Of a stretch of DNA of 64,000 nt, positions 47,794 through 59,059 are shown piece by piece. The stretch is from NCBI GenBank assembly GCA_026545225.1, contig CM048846.1:91141270-91205269 (forward strand). The letters are read 5' to 3'. Source of the DNA: Cornus controversa (Eukaryota; Streptophyta; Magnoliopsida; Cornales; Cornaceae). A program made the position numbers and the translations under genes. The first letter of the stretch is position 1, and each line of letters starts with the position of its first letter. Under the pieces are notes generated by a model. It ran no database searches, was not told the DNA's origin, and saw only the letters and a program-made list of their open reading frames with translations.

Positions 47794-48810
47794 CTACTGA
47801 CCAGCTATCTGCGGCTCACCAGAACCAGAAGAATCACTGAATGAACAAGTTAATTAAAAGCCAAGGAATTCTCCTGCTTGATTAATGTACCCCACTCAAC
47901 AATATTTTATGCCACTTTATTAGGATTCAGACTAGGAAGCTCACATTGTTGAAGAATTTTCAGAATCTCTTCAGTTTCACTAAGAAGTTGAGCAGCATGC
48001 CGGACACTGTTCTCTCTCTTTTATATGGCACTGCCAAAGCATTTCCTAGTTATGACACTTGCTAAGTTGGTAAGACAAGCACCCAATCTATCTGTGATCA
48101 TAGCAGATAATTGCTCGAACAATCTCTCATCAGTTTGTTTGTTGCTCCTTTCATGGTCCAGCAGCAGGAACTGGCTGATTCTGTACATTTAATTAGCAAC
48201 AATAACTTTGATTGCCTTGAATTCCATGACAATACTTTTAGCAACGCCAAGAAGTCTCTCAAGAGTCCCCTTTGAGGTTTTTCCTTCAAGAGCCATTTTT
48301 GGAAGATCTTAATCTAGCCATTTGCTGAAAAGATCAACTTCTAACCACACTACCTCTGCTGCATTTCTGATGTTAACCAAGTCAGCTTTGGAATCAAGGA
48401 TTTTCTCTACAAGGCTGACATACAATAGGCCTTCCCTCATGCTTTTGTGCAACAGCTCCTTTGTATGATTTTCAATGTTGGGAAGTGCCATGGCGGTGCT
48501 TGTTAGCGCGTAACAAAAGGCAGAGTCCAACAGTTAGGAGGTTCTTCAGAATTTAGAGATGAAATTTGGTTGTTGCTAAACTTTGCCACCCCCTTGAAAC
48601 TTGTAGATTTTCCTAAAAGCTCTTCCAAGATATTTAGGCTGCTGCTTTTTACCTATCTGAATCAAATAATATGCAGCATCCCTGTTGATCTTCATGATCT
48701 GTAGGGGCAATTCCTCCTCACTGTCAAGCCTCAAGATACAGAACAAAACGGCAAAGATCCAACTTTTAACCAGGTTTTGATTCTGATCCTGTGTGATTGT
48801 TTGAGGCATT
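47794..48810 (-). pseudogene. Pseudogene F (soluble domain only)
   Basis: Sister of pseudogene B. It shares the abrupt start in the linker beside the same LTR fragment, the stop near 48311 in the KWLDEDL region, the frameshift near 48510 (gcgcgtaacaaaagg), and the shifts near 48627 and 48727. Its own damage includes a deletion of roughly 60 bp near 48205, around the NGNLKESPLNWPI stretch, and small indels near 47850-47910. It lacks any membrane domain. Gene G starts its 3' flank about 600 bp further on. Confidence 0.9.
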
Positions 48811-48883
48811 GCAATTCAATTTTAGAAAACATAGTGGATAGAACCACAAAAATAATTTTTATTTATTTTAAAATTTTCCAACA
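48809..48883 (-). mobile_element. LTR fragment joined to pseudogene F
   Basis: Same 75-bp LTR start as at 19339-19413, at the same junction with the pseudogene. It was therefore in place before the segmental duplication. Confidence 0.55.
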
Positions 48884-49423
48884 CCTAGATCTCAAGCAAT
48901 TCAAAATCTTTCGTTCACCTTTTTGTATAACATCTTTCAAATAAAGAGCCATGATCTAGGTGTACGTTTCAAGTGGGTAATTATATCTGGCCAATTGAAG
49001 GACTCGTATGAGAAGTTTGATATGGCCATCATCTAGGACTCGTATGAGAAGTGTGAACTACTCATTTGATATGAGAAGTTTGTCAAAAACAGGAGTATTG
49101 GTAAGTCATTTGTTGTGCTGGGAACAATTGCAGGACTCGTAGCTTACGGAAGTTGAATACTGATAATCATATTTATCCTTGTTGGTTAAGATTATCTGGA
49201 AAAATTACTAGCTCAGAATGACTAATTTTATGAACAGCATGCAAGAGCAGTGGCTATGTTAGACTGCAGCAAATTCAAATGACATCTAAGCAACAAAATC
49301 CTTCATATGAATTATATATAAATCATACCTTTACTCAGGCAGAGAATTCGTACATCTAATTAAAGAAAATTTACATACCATACTACAATTATATTGTCTA
49401 TATTTTCTCAAGAAGCCACCTAC

Positions 49424-51745
49424 TCAATAGTCAATAGTTACTTGCAATTCACCAGAACCAGAAGATGATGTATCATTGTTTGATGAAGAAATGAAAGCTA
49501 AGGGACTTTCCTGTTTGATTAAAGCACGCCACTCATCGATATATGCTGCTTCATCAGGATTTAGTGGAGGGAGTTTATAGTGTTGAAGGACTTTCAGAAT
49601 CTCTTCCGTTTCGCCAAGAAGATGAGCTGCATGTTGAACACTCTTCTCCCTCCTTTCTATGGCACTGCAAAAATATTCCATAGTTATTACACGAGGCAAA
49701 TTGGCGAGGCAAGCACTCAATATATCCGCGATCATGACAGATAATTGCTCAAATAGTCTCTCATCAGTCATGTCGCTGCTACATTCTTGGTCCAGCAGCA
49801 CAGTTTGGCTGATTCTGTACATTGAATTTGCAGCAATAGCCTTGATGGGCCAATTCAGAGGGTTCTCCTTCAACTCTCCTGTCATGCTTATCTTGAATTC
49901 CATGACAATGTTTTTAGCTATGTCAGCAAGTCTCTCAAGAGTTTCCTTGGAGGTTTTTCCTTCAAGAGCCATTTTCTGGAGATCTTCATTTTGCCACTTG
50001 CGAAAAAGGTCGACTCCTAACCACGCTATATTTGCTGCATTTCTGATGTTTGCCAACTCTCCTTTGCCATCCAGAAATTTTTCTACATGACTGACATACA
50101 AGAGGCCTTCACTAATGCTTCGAAGTAACCGGTCCACCTCATGATTTGCAATGTTTGGGAGTGCTATGGCAATGCTTGTTAAGGTGACCACAGGAAGAGA
50201 CCAACAATTGGGTGGTTCTTCAGAATCTAGAGATGGAACTTGGTCACTGTCAAATTTTGCCACACCCATGAAACTAGTGGATTTTTCTATAAGCTGTTTC
50301 AGATATTTAGGGTGCTGCTTTCTACCCTTGTGCATAAAATGATCAGTAGCATTTCTGTTGTTCTTCATAATCTGCAGGGCTAGTTCCTCCTCACCTTCAA
50401 GATACAAAACGTAACAGCTAAGATCTAGCTTTGTATTAGGCCCCAATTCTGATCCTGTGTGATTGTTCGAGGCAATAGGTTTAGATACCAGCTTCCGCTT
50501 TAACACTCTGTAGTAGCGGCAACATGACCATAATGGGCTTATGAATAGAACTGAGACCAGCAAAACTGATTTGCTAGCCACGACAATCACAATCTGAACT
50601 CTAATACAGAAGTCCAGAAATAGATTTTTTGTGATGTGAACAACTTTTCTACACTTTTGGCCTCGGATTCGTAAAGCCAAGGGGCTCTCTCTCCACCACA
50701 CAAGCCTTTCCATCCAGTACTTCTCTGCTTTCAACACAGTTTTGCTGCTCTTGCCTCTTTCCTCTGCGAGTTTCGATCTTATGGCAGTGAACCATCTAAA
50801 GGTTGGAGCAATTGTACCTACTAGCACCCCAATAGACTGAATCACAAGAACGAAGAAGATTGACCACTTATAATCCGAATCGAAATTGTATGGATTATTG
50901 GTGTACACCAAGTAAGTCCTGAGCTCCGCTTCTGCTAAAATGAATGTGGTCAGAGAGCATATTGCCCCTGAAGCAGAGCAGGTCACAGAACGCGCCATCA
51001 CAAATTGAGGATTACCGGTTTCTGCCATCATCCAATATTTTTTCACATCCTCTTTCAGCTTCTGGACAGTGAATGTTTCGGTAATTTCTTCTGGAACTTC
51101 ACTTGACGCCTTTTTATGTACATCAATGAACTTCAGCTGTAGGTGCTTTTTAGTGGTTGGGACCGTCAAAGCTGAGAAACTCAATGTAACAAACAAAACA
51201 AGCATACAAAACATTACAGCAGTATGTTCTATGCTAAGAAAATTACTTAATAGCCCAGTACCTAATTGGATGCAGACATTGGTAAGAAGAGTGATTACAA
51301 AAATAGTCAATGCTGTTATGTTCATGAAAATTTCTTTGTCATCCATGGATCCTAAAGATGGCATAAAGTTACCTATTGATATACACATGAAGGTGGTGCT
51401 GCTAAGTTTTGCCAGCTGATCCATTTTGCCTGGCATGTTGGTACTTAGATCAACTGGCAGCTTCATTGCTATAGCTAGCAATGTCAGTGAAGCCGCATTG
51501 AGAACGAAAAATTTGCATGGAAACCAGAGTTTTTTGTGGCGAAACCCATGAAAAACATCAGCGGCCATTGCAAGGGAGCAGACTAGAGATGCTATTGCAA
51601 CATAGACGCCGATCCAAGGTATCGGTGCTTTGTTTCTTTTTTCCTGTAGTTTCTTATTCAACATGTAAGACATGTTCTTTCTTTCTTCTTCTTTTTCCCC
51701 AGCTTGATGACTCTTTTTTTCTTTGGAAGTTTGGATGAAAGGCAA
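49424..51745 (-). CDS. Gene G: two-domain membrane protein, function unknown
   Basis: Intact single-exon cluster gene, 773 residues. The N-terminus is distinctive: about 40 charged residues (EKKSHQAGEKEEERKN) instead of the Cys-containing leaders of A and H. An internal Met at 51673 (MSYMLNKK) is an alternative start closer in length to gene C. The membrane core starts PIPWIGVYVAIASLVC at about residue 41, with about eight hydrophobic segments to about 410. AETGNPQFVMARSVTC is kept with one change (S to N). The linker reads SNNHTGSELG, then LDLSCYVLYLEGEEELALQ opens the soluble domain. EEPPNCWSLPVVTLTSIAIALPNI, NIAWLGVDLFRKW and LLGETEEILKVLQ follow. It has a Ser-rich C-terminal tail (ISSSNNDTSSSGSG) shared with A. 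Its upstream DNA past about 51800 does not match the flank shared by A, C, E and H. Confidence 0.9.
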   Translation of the reverse strand: MPFIQTSKEKKSHQAGEKEEERKNMSYMLNKKLQEKRNKAPIPWIGVYVAIASLVCSLAMAADVFHGFRHKKLWFPCKFFVLNAASLTLLAIAMKLPVDLSTNMPGKMDQLAKLSSTTFMCISIGNFMPSLGSMDDKEIFMNITALTIFVITLLTNVCIQLGTGLLSNFLSIEHTAVMFCMLVLFVTLSFSALTVPTTKKHLQLKFIDVHKKASSEVPEEITETFTVQKLKEDVKKYWMMAETGNPQFVMARSVTCSASGAICSLTTFILAEAELRTYLVYTNNPYNFDSDYKWSIFFVLVIQSIGVLVGTIAPTFRWFTAIRSKLAEERGKSSKTVLKAEKYWMERLVWWRESPLALRIRGQKCRKVVHITKNLFLDFCIRVQIVIVVASKSVLLVSVLFISPLWSCCRYYRVLKRKLVSKPIASNNHTGSELGPNTKLDLSCYVLYLEGEEELALQIMKNNRNATDHFMHKGRKQHPKYLKQLIEKSTSFMGVAKFDSDQVPSLDSEEPPNCWSLPVVTLTSIAIALPNIANHEVDRLLRSISEGLLYVSHVEKFLDGKGELANIRNAANIAWLGVDLFRKWQNEDLQKMALEGKTSKETLERLADIAKNIVMEFKISMTGELKENPLNWPIKAIAANSMYRISQTVLLDQECSSDMTDERLFEQLSVMIADILSACLANLPRVITMEYFCSAIERREKSVQHAAHLLGETEEILKVLQHYKLPPLNPDEAAYIDEWRALIKQESPLAFISSSNNDTSSSGSGELQVTIDY

Positions 51746-52805
51746 GAGGGTTGTGCTTGTTGATTCTGCTGATGCTTCTATTTATATTTACAAAAGGCAT
51801 CCCTGCTGTATTTTTCAGTACAAGTATTTTAGATTTTTTCTCCACTGACCCTTTGTTAATCACTATTAAAAAAAGAGAAGTGGGGGTGGATATGAACATT
51901 TTCCACCAATATACCTGCAACTTGGAAGGCAGCTATCCAGAAAGGGATTGGTACATCTAGAATGACATTTTTAAATTTTTTTTTTACCTTTTCTATGTCA
52001 ACATGAATAAGAGTGAGGATGAAAAACATAATCTCATTAATTCATTAAATTATTAGCCACCAATTAAGCGTTCATATTGGTTTATTTATATATGTGTGTG
52101 CGCGCGCGTGTATTGGTAAGACTCTTTTAAGATTTATTACAAGTTCGCCTTCTATTATAAAGAGATTGTATTAGAACAGGTAAATTTCTTGTAGGATTCT
52201 ATTTTGGTTGTGTTTTTTTGTTAGGCTCTCTCTTGGTTGTTGTTTACACGTATTAATTTGTTCCCAACTCATTCATAAAATTGTCTTTCTTCTTTCCTTT
52301 TTCATATCTAAAACTAAGTTATGTATTTCATAAAACTAGTTTATGTTTGTTTGTTCAAAAACCATCAAAGTGAAGTGTTTAGAGAGAGAAGAAACGTTGG
52401 TGATAGTTTTTTTCTTTTAAAATAGTAAGATATAATGGTAATTATCGTAAATAACAGACCAAAGAAAATTAACTACGAAATTGTTGGAAAATACAATTAC
52501 ACACGTCAAACCCTCAACTAGCGAATGTTAAGCAACAGTCGCCCTAGCGACTGCCACTAGCACTCCTCATTTTTTAATACGTGTAGTTTTTTATCTTTTT
52601 TTTGGATTTATTTTTATATGTCTGTTTGGCTCAAGATTTCTTGTAATACTTCTTATTTGATTGTGTTGTTGAGAGTAAGGATGCTCATTTAATCCGTGAA
52701 TCCAATCCCAACCAATCCGTGCAGTTCAAGTTAGTTTTTTAGTCCATCGGTTGGGTGATAGACTCACAAGTAATTTGTAGGGTCTAAAAACACAATCTAA
52801 TTCAA

Positions 52806-52855
<50 letters not shown>

Positions 52856-53384
52856 CTCTTTTTAACCCTCAACTTTTCTCAATTGTTCTTCACATTCTTT
52901 AATATTCTACCAAGATCGTCTTTTATTTGTTTTGTAAGTAAGATATTCTTATATTTTATCATTACAGTGGTCTTACATGTTCCAGGATTTCAATTAATAT
53001 ACAGAGGCAAACTATCAAAATTAAAGGATGGACAATGATAAAGATTCTTTATCATGTAGTTATAATGGATTATTTTATCTCAATATCAAATTAGGCTAAA
53101 AAAATTAGAAAAACTATTTGGTTTTTGATCCAATCCAACGGATTGGATTGGATTGATTTAAGACTCCCATTGGAATAGATTGGTTTCAAATTTTATTAAT
53201 CCGCATTAGTTTTGTAAATTAATTAGCTAGGAATCTAAGTTCATAAATTATCTTGGAAATTCAAAAATCTTTTCCCAAACCAACTCATCTTTCACACTCC
53301 CCATTGGAGCCACGTGGATACCTAAAGCACTCTCGGAGAGTTGAAAATAACTCTGATCCCTAGCGGAGTTACACATAATATTCA

Positions 53385-53573
53385 TTGATTTCTCTTAAAC
53401 TTCAACATTCAAATTGTTCATAAATCACCTTTAAATTTTCACATACATTATCATACACGAGGTAAAATGGGTTCTGTCGATTTCTCTTAAACTTCAACAC
53501 TCAAATTGTTCATAAATTACCTTCAAATTTTCACATAAATTATCATACACAGGAGGTAAAATGGGTTCTGTCT
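53385..53573. repeat. Tandem duplication of about 93 bp
   Basis: Two direct, adjacent copies starting 'gatttctcttaaacttcaac' and ending 'gaggtaaaatgggttctgtc', with a few differences. Confidence 0.85.
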
Positions 53574-55429
53574 ACCTGTATTCTTTTTATGTTATCGCTT
53601 TGCTATGTCAGATAAAGAGGACAAATGTAGACACGAAATTTTGCCCTCCCTTTATTTTCGGCTATTTTTCACCACTCAAATTTTGTAAAGCCCATTATTG
53701 ATCATGACTGAGGAGTCCAAAAGACTGCATAACCACAACAAAGGTGGAATTCTATCATTTCAAATCACTCCCAATTGTTTTCATGAATTGTGGAATTGCC
53801 TCTAAATCTCATACCCCAATTAGGGTTTCAGTATACTAATTCCAATTTTCAGTCAACATCAAGGAGACCTAAACATTTCAAATCAACTCCAAATGTGGAA
53901 TTTCATCACTATTCAAAATTTTGAATTGATTTCACCATCCAATTGTAAAGTCAACCCCAAATCGAGTCCCAATTAGGGTTTTCTGAACCCTATTTCAATC
54001 CCTATCATTGTCGGAAGGTCATAATCCCTCATCAAATGTAATCTAAGGGTTCAAAACATCATCTTGGATCAAAATACATTTAATTACACTATTTGATTTC
54101 AAATGAGCCCATCCAATTGGGTTAATTTTGAGAAATTAAGCAAATTAGGGTCTTTAGGCGCACATCACAGATTTCTGATTTCTCAAGTCCCCACCTTACC
54201 ATCATCAAATTGATGCTTCCATAGTGAAATTAAAGTAATTTTATCTAGAAGCCATCAAATTTTCTTTTCGATTAGACTACTACCGTCAGATCGCATAAGA
54301 GTCACCGCGTTCGTCCGCATATATTCTGGATTTTGAAATCTTTATCTTCCCATTATAAAAATCTTAAATTGATCCTCCCATGATTAAATTTGGGTTATTT
54401 AACCTAAAAGATCTCAAAACCGCTTAATCGCAATATACCATCAAAAGGCTTCTAAAAGGGACTAAACCTGATCAAAATTGGATTTTTTGATTTAAAATCA
54501 ATAAATATTTCTAGCTAGAAGTTATTGTCACAGTTGGACATTTTATGTTTTCAGCTTTAATTAAGAGGGTTATTTTCTTTGTGGGAAAAGCAAGATCCTC
54601 CCCTCCCCCCTGTTGGCTCCATTAAATTTTTGTACATATATGTATATAATTTATATAATTTTAAAAATTAATGTCCCCCATAAAATATTTTTTTGTAAAA
54701 AAAAAAATCTCTAATTCTTTTTTTCATTTCCTTCTTACTCTTTCTTCTTCTTCAATTTTTTTTTTTATTCTTTTCAAAAAAAAATTTGCATTCCCTTTCT
54801 TCAATTAAACCTTAATTTTTTTATCTTCAAAGTTCTCTCTCTCTCTCTCTCTCTGTATATATATATATATATATTATTTTCTTCTTAAAAAATTTCTTCC
54901 TCTTGCACTCATGTACACGGCATGTGTAGGAACCTTCTTTTCTCTCTTCTTATTTTTTTTTATTCTCTTATTTTCAAAATTTATCACAAGAATTTTATAT
55001 ACTTAAGGCTTGTTTGGTAATCGTAAATTGTTTTGTGTTTTTGTTGACAAATTAGTGAAAAATATAAATAAGTCACGAAAACATATTTCGTAGCGTTTAT
55101 TACATTTTGCACAATATTGCGTATGTTTTAAAAAAAAAAAGGCCCAATTCTGAAAGCAAAAAAAAAAAAAGGTCATTTTCACTTATTTTTGCTATTGTAG
55201 CTAAAAAAAAATATTTTGTTTTGAAATAAATCACTACCACCCAAAGAAAACATTGCTATTTGTGTTTCATATGAGATCGAAAATGCAAAATAGAAAGTGT
55301 TGCCAAAATAACTTTTAATGTATGTATTTTATGTTTTTAAATTTTTTTACACCAATTTTTCTCAAAAAAAAAATTTATTTTATCATGTCTAGCTACAATG
55401 CTCCCTTGAAACAAATTCGTTGCTCCGTC

Positions 55430-56130
55430 CCTATATATGTGTGTACATATACATGCATGTTCAAACTTCGAATAGCTTTCATGTTGAGTATTGTATATGG
55501 ATATATTAGACTTAGTTCCACGAATGGAATCAAAACTATTGTCCCGTTGCCTTTCGAGAGACTCCAGAGGACTTCATTGACTTTCTGGCAAGGCCATGTT
55601 CACAAGGACTCGAATGGATACAATTTCTATCAATCTTCCTAGAAGCTTTAGAGGATGTGCTCGGCTTCACGTGTATGACGATAATTGGAGTTTTAAAATT
55701 GTGAGTATTCTCCGAAGAAATGGTGCAATTAGAGTTCAGTTGTAACAATAAAAAAAATGTAGTGTATTTTGTCTTCACCTTATTGTCCTTGACTTCCAAA
55801 AAAATAATTGTTGTGCAGGAAAGCATCTAGAAATTGTTAATACACAGTAATAAAAAACACTGTTTATTTCCTCTGGCACCAAAATCAACACGATTCTCCT
55901 ATATTGTCTGTATATTCTACCATGGCCAAAAGAAAGTAATATTAAATGGGACATGTTTGGCGTACTTGTATAAATTTTGTGGCCGTCCAAAACCTTTGGT
56001 AAAGTTTCTTTTTCGAATGGAAATAAAAATGTTAGAGGAAACATCACAGATTAAAGTTGGTAAGAGTCCGCATTGACCAACAGTGGAGTAGAATAATTAG
56101 CTCTGAATGGCATCACTCATTTTTTGCTAA
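55430..56130. repeat. Orphan copy of the cluster upstream flank
   Basis: 55470-55760 matches the flank upstream of A, C, E and H (for example 61490-61690), and 55975-56130 matches 61690-61850 closely. The order is the same as upstream of H, but no gene body follows on the minus strand below 55430. A cluster gene may have been lost here. Confidence 0.75.
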
Positions 56131-56331
56131 GGATATGTTGCCTCTCTCTTCACTTGATCAATCGATTGAAGATCGCTTCTTAGATTTCTTATTGATCAAA
56201 TTACTAGATTGTTTTGTTTCTTCTACAACTGTTTGTTGGTGAGGAATGAAAAGAAGATCTCACTACGAAGGGGACATAACATTTGTTGAATATTCGTGTT
56301 CTTCCAGTTACCCTTCTACCAAGATTGTGAC

Positions 56332-56904
56332 TGTAGTAACCCTTCTGGACAGGTGTGAGTGGGCGGGTGCGAAGACAGACACTAGGCTGAGCTACCACAC
56401 TAACAGGGTACAGGGTGCTCAATCCCACATCGCCTGGGTGTGGAAAAGGGAATGTGCTTATATGTAGTATGTTCTCTTCAAATGGTATGAGGCATTTTGG
56501 GGTCAAACCCAAGAGCAAATTAAACCATGCGGGCTTAGGCCCAAAGTGGACAATATCATATCATGTGTTGGAACGGGGTATTACAGCTGGTATCAGAGCC
56601 TGAACCTAGCCGAAAGTGTGCTGACGAGGACGTCGGACCTCGTAGGGGGTGGATTGTAGTAACCCTTGTGGACGGGTGTGAGTGGGCGGGTACGAAGACA
56701 GACACTGGGCTGAGCTACTACACTGACAGGGTACAGGGTGCTCCATCCCACATCGCCTGGGTGTGAAAAAAGGGATATGCTTATATGTAGTATGTTCTCT
56801 TCAAATGGTATGAGGCCTTTTGGGGTCAAATTCAAGAGCAAAACCATGCGGGTTTTGGTCCAAAGTTGACAATATTATACCATGTGTTGGAGTGGGGTAT
56901 TACA
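56332..56904 (+). mobile_element. Complete TRIM retrotransposon
   Basis: 573 bp in total: LTR 56332-56585 (254 bp), 69-bp interior, LTR 56655-56904 (250 bp), flanked by GTGAC at 56327-56331 and 56905-56909. The LTRs start TGTAGTAACCC and end GTATTACA. The interior holds a tRNA-Met primer site (TGGTATCAGAGCC, 56588-56600) and a purine tract (56642-56654), with no coding capacity. This is the definition of a terminal-repeat retrotransposon in miniature. The LTRs differ at a number of sites, so it is clearly older than the CRM-like element. It does not show the 5S-like sequence of Cassandra elements. All structural parts are present. Confidence 0.93.
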
Positions 56905-57634
56905 GTGACGTTAACCGAAAGTTTGTAGCAATTGGACGAAGGAGTTGCAAGAATAAATCTAAGGCGTTCCGCATCAAGTTCTTGTCAGAATGAAGTGGTT
57001 GTGAGTCTGGGATAAGTCTGTTGTACTTTGCTTCGACGATAGTGGATTTAGTTCTTTGAGGCAATAGCCTCACCTGTCATTTTTTTCATTATGAGTTTTT
57101 CACGTATATCTGGTGCATTCTTACTTTGGACTGAAGGTTGACTGTTTGTCATAATATGTTCAGGTGACATACCGTGATAATATGAAGCAACCTGTGGATA
57201 GCTTAGGCTAGATATGGGATTAACTCCATATTGATAAACCCTCACACTAGACAAGAGGTTGACAGTTTGTTCTAATATGTTCAGGTGACATACCGTGATA
57301 GTATGAAATAGGACGGATAATGAAGTGTAAGTTTAAACCAAATGCAGTTTGCGCATCTCATGAAATGCAGTAAAAATCACACTATATTTTCTCGAATCCT
57401 AGATGAAATCAGTTTTGAGACCATAAAACTATTTAGATTAATATATTACTTATCTATGTATTCATAATCTACTATTAAGAAAGTATATGGAGGAGAGTGT
57501 TTTAAAGTTTCAACCCATCTATTTCGATAATTATTTTTCTAAAATAAAATGAGTGGTCACTCGACTTTTTTAAAGTGTTACAATCCACAATGTTGTTTTT
57601 ATAAAATTTAAAGTGCATGGATCAAGTGGGAGAT

Positions 57635-58262
57635 TGTTGAAAATTTTAAATAAATAAAATTATTTTTGTGATCCTATGCATTATGTTTTCTAAAATTGGA
57701 TTGCAATGTGATTATCAATAATTGATGAGTTGGGGTTATACTTGTCAATTGTGGTCTAATTAATAGTATAACATTTATACCTTTAGATTATGGTTTTTCA
57801 ACTTTATTTGGTAGGATTTAATCCTAGCCATTTATATCTAAGTTTTATAGGAAGAAAAACTTAGGTATGTTTATTTTAAAAGAAATCGTCCCCCGGTTGT
57901 TGTTATATATAAAGGTTTCAAAAATCTTATTAAGTTCGATCGAAGAATAACTCTCAGAAGGGGACTGCTTTTAATTTTAATTGGAATTAAAATTTTCTTG
58001 CAAGAAACTAAAGATGTTTTAAGGTTATGTCATCAAATAGGTAGGATTACTTTGTGGGATTGCTTTTAATTTAAATTAGAATTAAAATTGAATTAGGATT
58101 ACTTTGTGGGATTGCTTTTAATTTAAATTAGAATTAAAATTGAATTAATTTGAAAAATTAAGCAAACCAACGAGTAAATCTAATCACCCCTCTAAGTTTT
58201 AACCAAGCTTTCGCAACCGCTTCCGCACCGTGCTACTCACAATTACTTTTGCCAATGAAAAC
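57635..58262 (+). mobile_element. Probable Copia-type 3' LTR remnant
   Basis: A purine tract AAGTGGGAGAT directly precedes TGTTGAAAATT, a typical plant Copia PPT/LTR junction. The LTR appears to run to about 58262 (right end uncertain). Within it, about 50 bp including 'ggattactttgtgggattgc' is tandemly repeated near 58040-58147. Only a little of the interior may survive to the left. Related fragments occur at 19339, 33830 and 48809. Confidence 0.5.
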
Positions 58263-58289
58263 AAACTATGAATTTTACTTGTGGGTTCA

Positions 58290-58552
58290 GGCTCTGATAC
58301 CAACTGTAATACCCCGCTCCAACACATGGTATGATATTGTCTGCGTTGGGCCTAAGCCCGCACGGTTTTACTCTTAGATTTTACCCCAAAATGCCTCATA
58401 CCATTTAAAGAGAACACACTACATATAAGCACATATCCTTCTTCACACTCAAGCGATGTGGGATGGAGTATCCTGTACCCTATCAGTGTGATAGCTTAAC
58501 CCAGTGTCTATCTTTGCACCGCCCACTCACACCGTCCACAAAGGTTACTACA
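58290..58552 (-). mobile_element. LTR and primer site of the TRIM family, minus strand
   Basis: 58305-58552 is an LTR closely related to those at 56332 and 56655 (start tgtagtaacc, end gtattaca on the minus strand), followed by the tRNA-Met primer site at 58290-58302. The expected second LTR is not found on the left, where the Copia-like remnant begins, so this is a partial copy of the TRIM or of its larger relative. Confidence 0.85.
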
Positions 58553-59059
58553 ATTATTCTATTCTTGATTCTTGGCTTCGCCTTTGTCAGTTGTTGCTAG
58601 AATATATACTTACTTGGTCTCCATGTGATTGACGTTTGCATTTGTTCAAATCTGTAATTGATTTTTACATGACTAAAATTCATATTGAATGAGTTTCCTT
58701 AAAACTAGAGATATCTTTTACCCTATAATTGATTTTCACAATTAGAATGATTGATGGTGCATACGATGCTATCGCTTATAAAATCAGCCAGTTACTCAGG
58801 TGCCTCTGATGTCTGAGTGACATGCAAGAACAGTTACTATGTGATCCTGCAGCAATTTCAATTACATATATAACTATATTATCACTTTAACACTTGACAG
58901 ACTTGTTTAATTAAAGACTGAGAATTCATACAATATCTAAATAAAGGAAAACTCGATGGCAAACAGAAAACAAGTACATACCAAACAAATATATTATAAT
59001 ATGCCAGTTTTTTTATGAAGCAAGACTTCTACCGAATGGCTATCTCCAATTCACCACAA

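Larger units (their letters stand above)
45600..49340. repeat. Segmental duplication of 16.17-19.85 kb
   Basis: About 45600-49340 matches about 16170-19850 in the same order: flank, LINE-like tail, conserved non-coding stretch, soluble-domain pseudogene (B or F), LTR fragment, then about 450 bp leading to an intact gene (C or G). There are many substitutions and indels, but shared pseudogene lesions show common descent. Confidence 0.85.
51746..59059. other. Gene-free region with TRIM and LTR remnants
   Basis: No host gene is seen. 52000-55400 is mostly AT-rich single-copy sequence, with a (TA)n tract at 52810-52850. A 93-bp tandem duplication lies at about 53385-53573, and a TGTAGACACGAAATTTTG phrase at 53625 looks like an LTR start of unknown family. 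55430-56130 is a lone copy of the cluster upstream flank with no gene attached. 58648-59059 is the 3' flank of gene H. Confidence 0.6.

Noticed and set aside
49659-50090. Antisense open frames over genes A, C, E, G and H, at matching places (for example 143 codons here)
   Set aside because: They recur only because the sense coding sequence is conserved; no motifs or codon character of their own.
53625-54600. Solo LTR starting TGTAGACACGAAATTTTG
   Set aside because: No matching end, target duplication or second copy could be found in the window.
56332-56904. Cassandra-type TRIM
   Set aside because: The LTRs show no 5S rRNA-like promoter sequence, the hallmark of Cassandra.
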